A stretch of DNA of 64,000 nucleotides from Candidatus Peribacteria bacterium (GTDB lineage: Bacteria > Patescibacteriota > Gracilibacteria > UBA1369 > UBA12463). The notes below the pieces were generated by a model. The model was given only the letters and a program-made list of their open reading frames with translations. It was not told where the DNA came from and did no database searches. Positions 1 to 8,479 of the stretch are shown in pieces. The number at the start of each line of letters is the position of its first letter. The stretch's first letter is position 1. Made by a program: the position numbers and the translations under genes. The stretch lies in the NCBI GenBank assembly GCA_943354965.1, contig CALRDN010000006.1, forward strand, positions 1 to 64,000. Reading direction: 5' to 3'.

Positions 1-261
1 AACCGAAGTCCATACACAACATATCAATTAGTTTATACTCGGGTCCCCGAAGGGCCCAGAGTTTATATTTTTGTGAAAAACAAAAAAACTTTGTTACCTA
101 GCTTCTCTACTACATTCTGAATGTTAAAGGACGCGAAGAAAAAAATGTGCGCTCCTTAAAGCCAAATAAGCTTCAAGAGCAGGGGTATTGTATTCAAAGA
201 AGTATACAGAGTCAAGGACATTTTTCAAAGTTGGTAAAATAGGGTATACTGGGGAAGAATT
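1..261. other. Non-coding start of window
   Basis: I see no credible gene here. The stretch is AT-rich except for a short GC-rich hairpin at about 37-63, where a six-pair stem (GGGTCC with GGGCCC, one G-U pair) encloses CCGAA and is followed by a T-rich run. It may be a weak terminator for a gene left of the window. The right end carries the probable promoter of the first gene. Confidence 0.4.
222..250 (+). promoter_or_regulatory. Candidate promoter of yggS
   Basis: A TATACT -10 element at 245-250 lies 17 bases after TTTTCA (222-227), a weak -35. A start site near 257 would leave only about five bases before the ATG at 262, so the message would be nearly leaderless. Confidence 0.35.
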
Positions 262-885
262 ATGAACATTCAAAGCTTAAATATCGCAAAAAACGTTACC
301 TTGGTTGCCGCCGTAAAAGGACATTCAATAAAGAAAATTAAAATTCTTTTGGAAAATGGAGTCCGGAATTTAGGCTGGAGTACCGTTCAGCACCTCCGAG
401 ATCTCTATCCGGATTTGAAAGATCTCACAAATGTACGACATCACTTCATAGGACACCTTCAGAGGAACAAGGTTCACCTCCTCCTCTCCTATCCTATAGA
501 GCTCATACATAGCGTGGACTCATTGGGACTTGCGAAGAAGATTAATGATACCGCATCTGAAATGAAGAAGAAGCAAAAGATCCTTCTCCAAATCAACGCC
601 GATGAGAAAAAAGAACATGGACTATCTATGGATGAGGTCCGTGAGATACTGAAAAATAGAAAAGAATTTCCAAATCTTGAGATCGAAGGACTGATGGTCA
701 TCCCGTCAAAGAACGGAAATAGTCGTTACATATATAAGGGGCTCCGAATGCAGAGAGATAAATTAGAAAACGAATTCAAGAATCCGATGTCGAGATTATC
801 GATGGGAATGAGTGATGATTATCTCATCGCCATAGAAGAAGGAGCAACGATGGTGCGATTAGGAAGAATACTTTTTCAAGAATAA
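262..885 (+). CDS. yggS: YggS/PLPBP-family pyridoxal phosphate-binding protein
   Basis: A cytoplasmic PLP-binding protein of the YggS (PROSC/PLPBP) family. The family has an alanine-racemase-like TIM barrel, no known catalytic activity, and buffers PLP and amino/keto-acid pools. Family marks seen are Lys19 in AAVKGH (the PLP Schiff-base lysine), HFIGHLQRNK, and the C-terminal phosphate-binding stretch LSMGMSDDYLIAIEEGATMVR. At 207 residues it is short: the lysine sits near residue 36 in the E. coli protein, so the first helix is largely missing. The usual GENYVQE segment reads GWSTVQH. No upstream in-frame ATG is visible. It stands alone ahead of clpP. Confidence 0.88.
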   Translation: MNIQSLNIAKNVTLVAAVKGHSIKKIKILLENGVRNLGWSTVQHLRDLYPDLKDLTNVRHHFIGHLQRNKVHLLLSYPIELIHSVDSLGLAKKINDTASEMKKKQKILLQINADEKKEHGLSMDEVREILKNRKEFPNLEIEGLMVIPSKNGNSRYIYKGLRMQRDKLENEFKNPMSRLSMGMSDDYLIAIEEGATMVRLGRILFQE

Positions 886-901
886 AGAAGGGTGATATAA
901 T
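873..901 (+). promoter_or_regulatory. Candidate promoter of clpP
   Basis: A perfect TATAAT at 896-901 preceded by TG plus one base (893-895) forms an extended -10. TTTTCA at 873-878 is the -35 candidate, with a 17-base spacer, the same weak -35 seen before yggS. It overlaps the end of yggS and leaves a leader of about 45 bases. Confidence 0.5.
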
Positions 902-951
902 AGGAGAAGAAAAATACTATTTTTCACCTCTCCTCTAACCCCACTCTTTAT

Positions 952-1578
952 ATGACGTTACTTGATCACCGATTCCAAAGAATCACAAATATGCTCGTGC
1001 CAACCGTTATTCAGAAAAGTAGCGACGGAGAACGCGCCTATGATATTTTTTCACTTCTATTAAAAGAACGAATCGTCTTCCTCGGAAGTGCGATTGATGA
1101 TGGAATAGCTAATATGATTATCGCGCAGCTCCTTTATCTCGAAAAGGAAAATCCAAAGAAAGACATCACGATGTACATCCAGAGTCCGGGCGGTCACGTC
1201 ACCGCGGGTCTCGCTATATATGACACGATGCAATCAATTGTTCCGGATGTTCAGACGGTATGCGTAGGTCTTGCCGCATCTATGGGATCTATCATGCTCG
1301 CAGGTGGGACAAAGGGAAAACGTTTTGCACTTCCAAACTCAGAAGTCATGATTCATCAGCCACTTGGCGGCACAGAGGGTCAGGCCAGCGATATCCGAAT
1401 TCATGCCGATCACATCATTCGCACAAAAGATCGTCTCAATGGTATTCTCGCAAAACACACGGGTCAGTCAATCAAGGTCATCGAAAAAGACACCGATAGA
1501 GATAACTTCATGACGGCCGAACAAGCCCTAGAATACGGACTGGTCGACCAAGTCGTAAAGAGTATGAAAAAGGCGTAG
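952..1578 (+). CDS. clpP: ATP-dependent Clp protease proteolytic subunit ClpP
   Basis: The serine peptidase core of the Clp protease, a tetradecameric barrel that degrades proteins fed to it by ClpX or ClpA/C ATPases. The catalytic triad is visible as Ser110 in GLAASMGS, His135 in MIHQPLGG and Asp184 in TDRDNFM, each one residue short of the E. coli precursor numbers. [17 protein letters not shown] is the usual oligomer and substrate-pocket segment. At 208 residues it is full length. No clpX or clpA/C gene lies in the window. It has its own extended -10 promoter and ends at a hairpin shared with the convergent rimK. Confidence 0.97.
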   Translation: MTLLDHRFQRITNMLVPTVIQKSSDGERAYDIFSLLLKERIVFLGSAIDDGIANMIIAQLLYLEKENPKKDITMYIQSPGGHVTAGLAIYDTMQSIVPDVQTVCVGLAASMGSIMLAGGTKGKRFALPNSEVMIHQPLGGTEGQASDIRIHADHIIRTKDRLNGILAKHTGQSIKVIEKDTDRDNFMTAEQALEYGLVDQVVKSMKKA

Positions 1579-1603
1579 TACAAAAGCTTAACCATATAAA
1601 TAT

Positions 1604-1630
1604 AAAGGCTCTCAATTCCGAGGGCCTTTT
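1604..1630. terminator. Bidirectional terminator between clpP and rimK
   Basis: The ten-base arms at 1604-1613 and 1620-1629 pair with one G-U and a six-base loop (AATTCC). A short T run follows on the plus strand and an A-rich stretch precedes it, so it can serve both convergent genes. The right arm overlaps the stop codon of rimK. Confidence 0.6.
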
Positions 1631-2528
1631 ATGATGAAACCTTTGTGACAACGTACTCAATGATAGCCTTTGCAACATTAATGCCCGTTACCTCCTCAAG
1701 TTTCTTGAAGCCTGGATTTCCATTAACCTCCAACACAAGTGGTCCTGATTTAGAGCGAACGATATCTACTCCGCCCATATGCAATCCGAGAGCCTCCGTC
1801 GCCTGTATCGCAAGCGTCTCCTCTTCCGGCGTAATGTCCACCTTCTCTCCTGCGCCACCTAACTCTATATTAGAACGAAACTCCCCTCTTACTGCGGCAC
1901 GCATCATGGACGCGACCACTTTTCCTCCGACGACAAAAACTCGAATATCTTTGCCTTTTGACTCTTTAATAAACTCCTGAAGAAGAATAATACTAATATC
2001 CTGTGTGCCCCAAATGGCGTCGAGCGACGATGTCAGTGAACGTTTACTCTCGGAAATAACTACACCACTTCCATAGGTTCCAAATGGAGTTTTAATAATA
2101 ACTGGCAAACCACCAAGGTATTTCACCGCCCAATCCACCTCGCGCATACGACGTATAACGATCGTTCGAGGTATTCCAAGATCATGATGATTCAAAATCT
2201 GCATCGTGTTCAACTTGTTCTTCGCTCGATTAATAGGACGGAATCCATTAATTACCGGTACACCCATTAACTGGAACTGCTTCAAAAGAGCCGTCTGTAG
2301 CTCAATAGCACGAAGAAGGGTAACTCGTGGAATAATCACATCAAACTTTGGAAATGCCTTTCCCTCAAAAAGGACCGTAGGATTTTTCCCATCAAAAACC
2401 AGCTGACACTGAACAGCACGGATAATCCGAGCCTTGTGTCCAAGCGCCCTCGCCTCCTTCAATAATCGGAGCTCCTCTGGGGCTGCCCGCTTGCTCGTGT
2501 GATAATATGACAAGATACCAATCTTCAT
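1629..2528 (-). CDS. rimK: RimK-family ATP-grasp ligase (S6 glutamate ligase type)
   Basis: An ATP-grasp carboxylate-amine ligase of the RimK family. E. coli RimK adds glutamates to the C-terminus of ribosomal protein S6; other relatives make short peptides or modify other acceptors. The protein opens MKIGILSYY and carries the ATP-grasp marks PVIIKTPFGTYGSGV, LLQEFIKESKGKDIRVFVVGG and the metal-binding VLEVNGNPGFKKLE. I start at the ATG at 2526-2528 (299 residues), because the 13 residues upstream do not resemble the family. The target cannot be read from context, and no S6 gene is in the window. It is convergent with clpP. Confidence 0.85.
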   Translation of the reverse strand: MKIGILSYYHTSKRAAPEELRLLKEARALGHKARIIRAVQCQLVFDGKNPTVLFEGKAFPKFDVIIPRVTLLRAIELQTALLKQFQLMGVPVINGFRPINRAKNKLNTMQILNHHDLGIPRTIVIRRMREVDWAVKYLGGLPVIIKTPFGTYGSGVVISESKRSLTSSLDAIWGTQDISIILLQEFIKESKGKDIRVFVVGGKVVASMMRAAVRGEFRSNIELGGAGEKVDITPEEETLAIQATEALGLHMGGVDIVRSKSGPLVLEVNGNPGFKKLEEVTGINVAKAIIEYVVTKVSS

Positions 2529-2620
2529 AAGTAAAGGTATCTTATGGCCAAATCGCAAGGATGACAAGGTGAAACCAAAGGATTATAATAGGAGCAATAT
2601 ATACCTCCTCATACCTCACT

Positions 2621-3214
2621 ATGAAAAAAAGCAATCTCCTCAGCCTTTCAGCCTGCCTTATTGGACTCCTCGCCGTTTCAGGATGCTCTTTTGGAAGCAC
2701 AACCACGACCAGTACGGGAAATCCGGAAGCAGCCACCCTTCAAACATTCCAAGCCGACGATTATCAGATAACGGTACCAAAGGTCTGGGAAATTACTCGA
2801 AAAAATGAGTTCACAGGCGATATTCCAACAAATGTATCGGTAGTACTACAGGCAAATAGAAAAAATGAACTATTCGTCACGAACGTAAACGTAACAAAAA
2901 ATACACTCGGAGACACGATCTCTTCACTCGATTACGGAAAGGTGGTATTGGAAAATCAAAAAACAGTACTCCAAAACTTTACGGAAAAAAGCCGAGAGGA
3001 AGCCGATACAACAATTGGGGGCAAAAAAGAAAAAATACTTATTACAAAATTTGATGGAAAAAGAACAGCAACCGATCCCCTTCTAACATTCATGCAATCA
3101 TATTACGTCAAAGACCGAATGGGATACATTATCACAGCCGCCTTCGTATACAATGAAGACCCCTCAGTACAAAAAGAAGCCGAGCAAATTGTACGATCTC
3201 TAAGCATTAAGTAA
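2621..3214 (+). CDS. Lipoprotein with PsbP/DcrB-like domain
   Basis: A 197-residue secreted lipoprotein of unknown role. The N-terminus is a type II signal peptide with lipobox AVSGC, so Cys22 would be lipidated by the Lgt encoded at 56650. A Ser/Thr linker follows. The body, from DDYQITVPKVWEI to the end, has the pattern of PsbP/DcrB-like alpha/beta domains: a short peptide ending in a Trp-x-hydrophobic strand, then strands with TxxNVTK and a C-terminal QIVRSLSIK helix. That fold assignment is pattern-based. It begins a rightward run with the flavin reductase and DoxX genes (22- and 18-base gaps), suggesting an envelope or redox setting. Confidence 0.7.
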   Translation: MKKSNLLSLSACLIGLLAVSGCSFGSTTTTSTGNPEAATLQTFQADDYQITVPKVWEITRKNEFTGDIPTNVSVVLQANRKNELFVTNVNVTKNTLGDTISSLDYGKVVLENQKTVLQNFTEKSREEADTTIGGKKEKILITKFDGKRTATDPLLTFMQSYYVKDRMGYIITAAFVYNEDPSVQKEAEQIVRSLSIK

Positions 3215-3236
3215 TACCTAACGTTTTTCATTTCTC

Positions 3237-3950
3237 ATGCCACCACAAGCCATTATAGCTAAACTCGTACAAAGAATTCCGCTAACCGAGGATGTTTACG
3301 AACTACAATTTCGACTCATAAAACCTAAGAAAATAGCCTTCATCGGAGGACAGTTCGTAACCATAAAAGTCGAGGACGGAAATCCAAAATTATTTTTCCG
3401 CTCTTATTCGATTATGTCACCACCAAGCCAAAACAACATAATAACTACCTGCATCAAGCTCGTACCAACCGGACGCGCTACGCCTTGGCTCACCACCGTA
3501 GAGGAAGGAACCGACATGTCAATGATGGGACCATTAGGAAAATTTGTATTCCATGAGTCAAAGGAAAAAAGCTCTCTATTTGTCGCAACAGGCACGGGCA
3601 TCACCCCACTCCGATGCATGCTCGAAGATCAACTTGAAAAAGGAAACGCGACAAACATGCACCTCATTTGGGGATTTCGATTTGAAAAAGATATTTTTTA
3701 TACAGAAGAGCTCGATAAACTTCACGTCAAATATCCGAATTTCACATATACCGTTACTGTCTCGCGCCCTTCCGAAGAATGGAAAGGCAGTCACGGTCGT
3801 GTAACCGACTGGCTCAAGGAAAACGTGAAGACACCGGCACAAACGCAAGTTTACATATGTGGCGTCGGAGATATGGTCACCGATACCGCAACACTCTGCG
3901 AAGAAATCGGCATAGCCAGGGAAGATGTACATTTCGAAAAATACGCCTAA
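3237..3950 (+). CDS. Ferredoxin-NADP reductase-like FAD/NAD(P)-binding oxidoreductase
   Basis: A flavin-dependent electron-transfer enzyme of the ferredoxin-NADP+ reductase superfamily, 237 residues. The N-terminal half is an FAD-binding barrel with RSYSIMSPP (FAD phosphate contact). The C-terminal half is a Rossmann NAD(P)-binding domain with LFVATGTGITPLRCM, LIWGFRFEKDIFY and YICGVGDMV. There is no 2Fe-2S domain, so it must pass electrons to a separate partner such as ferredoxin, flavodoxin or a membrane protein. The gene 18 bases downstream encodes a DoxX-like membrane protein, a plausible partner by position only. Exact substrate is not decidable from sequence. Confidence 0.85.
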   Translation: MPPQAIIAKLVQRIPLTEDVYELQFRLIKPKKIAFIGGQFVTIKVEDGNPKLFFRSYSIMSPPSQNNIITTCIKLVPTGRATPWLTTVEEGTDMSMMGPLGKFVFHESKEKSSLFVATGTGITPLRCMLEDQLEKGNATNMHLIWGFRFEKDIFYTEELDKLHVKYPNFTYTVTVSRPSEEWKGSHGRVTDWLKENVKTPAQTQVYICGVGDMVTDTATLCEEIGIAREDVHFEKYA

Positions 3951-3968
3951 CCCTTAATTATATTTTCT

Positions 3969-4442
3969 ATGAGCAAATTTGAAAAAATATCATTATTTCT
4001 CGTACGATTCTCGCTGGGGTGGATATTCGTCTACTCAGGAATGACGAAAATATTGAATCCTCAATGGTCATCAGTAAAATATCTCCAAGGCGCAAAAATG
4101 TTCACGGGATTATTTACATGGATGACGCAGCCGGCCGTATTGCCGATCATAAATGCCATCAATGAGTGGGGTCAACTTTTACTCGGAATTTCACTCATTC
4201 TCGGAATTGCCGTTCGACTCTCAACCACGCTGGGCGCAATTCTCATGGCACTATATTACATCGTCCTCCCATTCCCCTATCCAAATCCTCAGAGCTTCAT
4301 CGTCGACCAACACATTATCTACGCTCTCGTAATGATTTATCTAGGCGCATCCAATAGCGGAAAAGCCTATGGGTTAGTAGGATGGTGCTCCAAACTTCCG
4401 ATATGCTCAAAATTTCCAAAGTTACGAAAACTCATAGGATAA
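3969..4442 (+). CDS. DoxX-family membrane protein
   Basis: A 157-residue integral membrane protein of the DoxX/DoxD family, whose members include the large subunit of thiosulfate:quinone oxidoreductase and many uncharacterised proteins. It shows four hydrophobic segments (about residues 8-27, 62-84, 86-104 and 112-126). The N-terminal motif LVRFSLGWIFVYSGMTKILNP and the INEWGQLLLGISLILGIAVRL segment are typical of the family. It follows the flavin reductase gene and is probably co-transcribed. A role in membrane redox homeostasis is inference. Confidence 0.8.
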   Translation: MSKFEKISLFLVRFSLGWIFVYSGMTKILNPQWSSVKYLQGAKMFTGLFTWMTQPAVLPIINAINEWGQLLLGISLILGIAVRLSTTLGAILMALYYIVLPFPYPNPQSFIVDQHIIYALVMIYLGASNSGKAYGLVGWCSKLPICSKFPKLRKLIG

Positions 4443-4463
4443 CTCTAAACATAATCTTATAAA

Positions 4464-4549
4464 TGGTGCCGAGGGTGGGACTCGAACCCACACACCCTTA
4501 CGGGTAAGAGATTTTAAGTCTCTCGTGTCTGCCATTTCACCACCCCGGC
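4464..4549 (-). tRNA. tRNA-Leu (anticodon TAA)
   Basis: Read on the minus strand it begins GCCGGGGTGG and ends CTCGGCACCA, with CCA encoded. The acceptor stem GCCGGGG pairs with CCTCGGC (one G-U). The anticodon stem AGAGA/TCTCT frames loop CTTAAAA, giving anticodon TAA. A long variable arm (ACCCGTAAGGGT) marks a class II tRNA, and the T arm has GGTTCGAGTCC. It is 19 bases downstream of tRNA-Lys and probably co-transcribed. Confidence 0.96.
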
Positions 4550-4568
4550 GGACTGAATTGTATATGTA

Positions 4569-4644
4569 TGGTGGGCCCGGCGCGATTCGAACGCGCGACC
4601 AATTGCTTAAGAGGCAACTGCTCTACCAACTGAGCTACGGACCC
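4569..4644 (-). tRNA. tRNA-Lys (anticodon CTT)
   Basis: The minus strand reads GGGTCCGTAGCTCAGTTGG at the 5' end and GGGCCCACCA at the 3' end, with CCA encoded. Anticodon stem GTTGC/GCAAT frames loop CTCTTAA, so the anticodon is CTT (codon AAG). The T loop is GTTCGAATC. It is 76 bases long and the first of the two tandem leftward tRNAs. Confidence 0.96.
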
Positions 4645-4659
4645 ATCTAAATTTCAAAA

Positions 4660-4676
4660 CGCTCTTAGATAGAGCG
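4660..4676. other. Perfect hairpin upstream of tRNA-Lys
   Basis: CGCTCT and AGAGCG form a perfect six-pair stem around a five-base loop, 15 bases upstream of the mature 5' end of tRNA-Lys. On the minus strand it is followed by TTTTGAAATTT and so resembles a small terminator facing into the tRNAs. It could also be part of the tRNA precursor leader. The role is unresolved. Confidence 0.4.
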
Positions 4677-4723
4677 CAGAAAAACTACCATTTTCTTCCT
4701 TCCGTTTCAAGTATTTCTCTACT

Positions 4724-5911
4724 ATGATGAAGACCATGGGGAACCATAAGTCTAAAATATTACTGTATACCGATACAAAACAGCTTGGTGGAGCCGAAAA
4801 CCACATGCTATCGATTTTGAAGTTTTATGACCGAATGCAGTTTAAAATTCAGCTTGCCTGTCCTGCCGACATCTCCCTGGACCCTTGGTGCAAGAAAATA
4901 GCCGACATGACGGTAACAATTCATCGAATACATGTAAACCACAAGCACGACCCTCGGCATTACATGGCATTAAGAAAGATTATAGAAAGGGAAAGAATCG
5001 ATCTTTTACATGTGCATGTTTGGAATCCCGCCAGCGGTAGATACGGACTCCTAGCCGCACAGAGACTGAATATTCCCTATATATTTACCGAGCATGACCC
5101 CTTCGAACTATCCCCTTTCAAAAATTGGATCAAGGAGAAGTTAATAAAAGATACAAAAGCCATAATTGCTATTTCGGAGAAAAATAAAGAGTTATTAGAA
5201 AAATTATATCCGGCATTAAAAAAACGAATTACTACTATCCACAACGGTATCGACACGACCTGGTTCACATCACAACTTCTTTCATTTTCACCTTTAGAAA
5301 AAGAAAAATATCGTGAACAGGTATTCGAAGTCGATGAACGAAGTCCAAAGGCCGGAACAGAGATGACAACTCCAATTATTACCACCATCGCGGAACTACA
5401 TCCAAGAAAAGGGCTTATGTATCTTCTGAAAGCTTGCGAAATTCTCGAGAAAAAAGATTTCAACTTTAAATGTATCATTATTGGAGAAGGAGAGCAGAGA
5501 AAAGAAATTGAAAGCTTTATCAAAACACATCAATTGGAAAAATATATCAAATTGCTCGGACGCCGCCATGAAATCCCCCACCTTCTCGCCGCATCGGACG
5601 TATTTGTCCTACCGAGTCTGAACGAAGCCTTCGGACTGGTACTACTGGAGGCGATGATGGCTGGATTACCAATCGTCGCTACAAACAATGGAGGAGTTCC
5701 TGAAATTATTAAAAACGGAGAAAATGGCATTCTTGTACCACCAAAAGATGTGCAGGCCATAATAGAAGCTATTGAGAAAATTCTTTCTTCTTCAAAACTT
5801 TGTGAAAAAATGTCAGAAAAGAATCAAGAAGATGTCAGAAATAAATTCGAGGTGAAAGATATGGTGAAAAAAACAGAAGAGGTGTACCGTTCGATACTAC
5901 TAGGTAACTAA
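4724..5911 (+). CDS. Glycosyltransferase family 4 (GT-B fold)
   Basis: A retaining GT-B glycosyltransferase of 395 residues. Seen: the N-terminal acceptor-domain motif LGGAENHMLSILKFY, EHDPFE, IHNGIDTTWF at the domain hinge, IGEGEQRKEIESF, LLGRRHEIPHLLAASDVFVLP, and the E-x7-E signature with Glu301 and Glu309 (NEAFGLVLLEAM) that binds the donor sugar nucleotide. It most likely acts at the inner face of the membrane in exopolysaccharide, glycolipid or lipoprotein glycan synthesis. Donor and acceptor cannot be read. Three candidate Met starts (1, 2 and 5) lie together and none has a Shine-Dalgarno motif. radA starts 7 bases after the stop. Confidence 0.88.
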   Translation: MMKTMGNHKSKILLYTDTKQLGGAENHMLSILKFYDRMQFKIQLACPADISLDPWCKKIADMTVTIHRIHVNHKHDPRHYMALRKIIERERIDLLHVHVWNPASGRYGLLAAQRLNIPYIFTEHDPFELSPFKNWIKEKLIKDTKAIIAISEKNKELLEKLYPALKKRITTIHNGIDTTWFTSQLLSFSPLEKEKYREQVFEVDERSPKAGTEMTTPIITTIAELHPRKGLMYLLKACEILEKKDFNFKCIIIGEGEQRKEIESFIKTHQLEKYIKLLGRRHEIPHLLAASDVFVLPSLNEAFGLVLLEAMMAGLPIVATNNGGVPEIIKNGENGILVPPKDVQAIIEAIEKILSSSKLCEKMSEKNQEDVRNKFEVKDMVKKTEEVYRSILLGN

Positions 5912-5918
5912 TATTTCT

Positions 5919-7253
5919 ATGAAGTTGCGCACCGTCTACATCTGCAAGAGCTGCCAGTATGAATCTGCAAAATGGCTCGGGAAATGTCCTGAATGTGAGT
6001 CGTGGGACAGTTTCGCGGAGGACGTCGTGAACGTAGGAAAACCAGAAAACGCAGCCAAAAATCCTGCAGGAAACATTAAACGCGGACTACCGGTAACAAA
6101 ACCACTCTCGCTCTCAGAGTTTTCACATCCAAAAATGCGACTCGCCACGAATATGAGCGAACTCGACTTGCTCTTAGGTGGAGGAATCGTGGAAGGAAGC
6201 CTCACGCTGCTTTCCGGTGAACCAGGTATTGGAAAATCCACACTTACCCTGCAAATCTGCGACAAGATCGCTCAGCAGAATAAGCAAGTACTCTACGTCT
6301 CAGGAGAAGAATCAGCAGAACAGATAGCTATCAGAGCACGAAGACTTGGTATTACCTCAACAAATATCAATATTATCACCGAGAATAACCTCGAGCATAT
6401 TCTTTCCATCATCGAGTCAGAAAAACCGGATCTGGTAATCATCGACTCCATCCAAGTTATCTCCTCAGAAGAACTCGCAGGAGCTTCCGGATCAGTAAGT
6501 CAGGTCAAGATTTGCGCCGAAGCATTCATGCATGCCGCAAAACTTCTCGGTCGTGCAATCCTCCTCATCGGACATGTTACCAAAGAAGGCACACTTGCCG
6601 GACCACGCACGCTGGAACACCTCGTAGATACTGTTTTGTATATTGAAGGAGACAGATACCACAACCTCCGACTTCTCCGCAGTACCAAGAATCGTTTTGG
6701 CTCAACCAACGAGGTAGCTGTCTTCGAGATGGAGGAAAAAGGGCTTATAGAGGTCACTAATCCTTCTGAATTATTCCTGAACGGACGCGCAACGGATGCT
6801 ATCGGATCATGTCTCACCTGCACCATCGAGGGAACTCGACCATTTATTATCGAGATACAGGCACTCACATCACTGACAAATTTCGGCTATCCGAAGCGAT
6901 CAAGCAATGGATATGATCTCAATCGACTTCAGATGATCATCGCCGTCCTCCAGGAACACGCGCACCTCAACCTCACCAACCAAGATGTCTTTGTAAATAT
7001 CGTAGGAGGCATGCGAATAGAAGAACCGGCGGCCGATCTCGCCGTCGCCCTCGCCATCGCCTCCGCCTACCGCAAGCGCGCCCTCGACCCCAACGCCGTC
7101 GCCATCGGCGAGATCGGCCTCAGCGGCGAGATTCGCCGCGTCACCCAATCCGACAAACGTGAAAAAGAAGCCAAAAAACTCGGATTCACCAAGCTCGCCA
7201 CTCCAGCGCTTTATAAGAAAATAGGACAGGCAATCGCCGCTCAGATAAAATAA
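5919..7253 (+). CDS. radA: DNA repair protein RadA (Sms)
   Basis: A RecA-like ATPase that promotes branch migration and processing of recombination intermediates. Domains in order: an N-terminal zinc finger (Cys9, Cys12, Cys23, Cys26), a RecA core with Walker A GEPGIGKST at 100-108, the RadA-specific KNRFG motif at 257-261, and a C-terminal Lon-protease-like domain (from about residue 335) with VNIVGGMRIEEPAADLAVAL. At 444 residues it is full length. Codons about 367-410 are strikingly rich in C- and G-ending triplets compared with the rest. It is convergent with tatD, with a gap of three bases. Confidence 0.97.
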   Translation: MKLRTVYICKSCQYESAKWLGKCPECESWDSFAEDVVNVGKPENAAKNPAGNIKRGLPVTKPLSLSEFSHPKMRLATNMSELDLLLGGGIVEGSLTLLSGEPGIGKSTLTLQICDKIAQQNKQVLYVSGEESAEQIAIRARRLGITSTNINIITENNLEHILSIIESEKPDLVIIDSIQVISSEELAGASGSVSQVKICAEAFMHAAKLLGRAILLIGHVTKEGTLAGPRTLEHLVDTVLYIEGDRYHNLRLLRSTKNRFGSTNEVAVFEMEEKGLIEVTNPSELFLNGRATDAIGSCLTCTIEGTRPFIIEIQALTSLTNFGYPKRSSNGYDLNRLQMIIAVLQEHAHLNLTNQDVFVNIVGGMRIEEPAADLAVALAIASAYRKRALDPNAVAIGEIGLSGEIRRVTQSDKREKEAKKLGFTKLATPALYKKIGQAIAAQIK

Positions 7254-7256
7254 AGC

Positions 7257-8087
7257 CTATATTCCAAAAAATCTCTCAGCCGTACCGCCCGTTAATTTCT
7301 CGATCTCACCTACCTCCACTCCCCTCACCTCCGCCAACACCTTCCCTGTTGCCACAACGAATGCCGGCTCATTTCGCTTGCCTCGAAAAGCTTGAGCCGT
7401 AAGGTACGGAGAATCTGTCTCTATGACAAAACGATCAGCAGGAACGTAACTGGCGATTTTCCTCAAAGCCTCTGAAGAAGGATAGGTTACTACTCCCCCG
7501 AAAGACAAAATATGCCCGCCTGGCATCGCCAAAACCGCATCGGCATATTCCTGATCTTGAACGAAGCAGTGCATCACGCAGCGAACTTTGGGAAATTCAG
7601 CCAAGATCTTCAACATATCCTTTCGCGCATCAAGTGAGTCTATGGCATCACGGCAATGGATAGAAACAGGAAGTCCAACCTCCTGTGCCAAGACCATGTG
7701 CTTTCGCAAAGACGACAACTGAACTTCCCTAGGCTGATTCATATAGAAATAATCCAGGCCCGTCTCCCCTATCGCTACTATGCGCCTATTAGAACGAATT
7801 ACCTTCTCGAAATCCCCCATCACCTCATCGGTCGTTTGATTAGAGTCATGAGGATGAATCCCCTGCGAGCCATAGATCTCAGGTAGGGTCACACTAGCTC
7901 CTAATAGCCCTCGTATCTCCTCTAGGTACTCGGGCCTACACATACGGTCAGACTCTCTCGACCCTTCCAAATGGCAGCCAATATTGAGTAGCTTTGAAAC
8001 TCCAGCCAAAGCTGAACGTTGCAAAACCAAAGCCACATCAGCTTTGAAATGGGCCTCCATCAGGTGACAATGGGTATCAATAAACAT
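7257..8087 (-). CDS. tatD: TatD-family metal-dependent deoxyribonuclease
   Basis: A TIM-barrel metal-dependent hydrolase of the TatD family; characterised members are 3'-5' DNA/RNA exonucleases and some act in DNA repair or proofreading of D-aminoacyl-tRNA. Metal ligands are visible as His6 and His8 in DTHCH, the Glu of IGETGLDYFY, His of VSIHCRDA, His of VMHCFV and Asp of ETDSPYL. Length (276) is usual. A 38-codon open frame ends five bases before its start codon. It is convergent with radA. Confidence 0.93.
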   Translation of the reverse strand: MFIDTHCHLMEAHFKADVALVLQRSALAGVSKLLNIGCHLEGSRESDRMCRPEYLEEIRGLLGASVTLPEIYGSQGIHPHDSNQTTDEVMGDFEKVIRSNRRIVAIGETGLDYFYMNQPREVQLSSLRKHMVLAQEVGLPVSIHCRDAIDSLDARKDMLKILAEFPKVRCVMHCFVQDQEYADAVLAMPGGHILSFGGVVTYPSSEALRKIASYVPADRFVIETDSPYLTAQAFRGKRNEPAFVVATGKVLAEVRGVEVGEIEKLTGGTAERFFGI

Positions 8088-8479
8088 AGCTTCAGGAGGT
8101 TATAGGTGTAAGCCAAATATAATACAAAACCCGACTGCGCAATAGACTTTCTTCTCCCTCAGGGCTATCATACAAGTCCTCACCACCCAAATATTTCTCA
8201 ACAATCATAACATGGATGACGGCGACGATTTCCAACTTTGGTGAGAGCTTACTGTCTCGGCAGACAACTCAAAAAAGCCTAGCAATAAAGCAAAAAACCA
8301 ACATTAGGAATAATACAATTAGGCAGTAGTGAATAAAAGTTTTATACATAATAATAATGAACATATTTATTGTTCTATTGTAATACTTGTATAAAAATAC
8401 TATACAAAGATAAAATCAATCTTTGAGCATACAAAAAAATTAGTACGAGTATACTCTCTGTCGTATAGATTATTTTTCC
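8088..8479. other. Longest gene-poor gap, between tatD and nadB
   Basis: About 390 bases between two divergent genes. The left half has ordinary base composition and holds a small leftward open frame (8092-8208). The right half, from about 8290, is very AT-rich with several TATA-like hexamers, for example TATACT at 8450-8455, and probably holds the nadB promoter, but none has a convincing -35 at the right spacing. I see no tRNA, riboswitch or repeat. Confidence 0.5.
8092..8208 (-). CDS. Possible small protein upstream of tatD
   Basis: A 38-codon frame opening at the ATG at 8206-8208 and ending with TGA four bases before the tatD start. The peptide starts MIVEKYLGGEDLYDSPEG and ends YYIWLTPITS. 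I recognise no family. In-frame codons continue upstream of the ATG to about residue -20, so it may also be the tail of a decayed gene. Its tight spacing to tatD would suit translational coupling in a genome that lacks Shine-Dalgarno motifs. A chance open frame is quite possible. Confidence 0.25.
   Translation of the reverse strand: MIVEKYLGGEDLYDSPEGEESLLRSRVLYYIWLTPITS

Noticed and set aside
6900-7148. Minus-strand Gly/Asp/Glu-rich frame within radA
   Set aside because: A by-product of the C-ending codon island of radA read in reverse.
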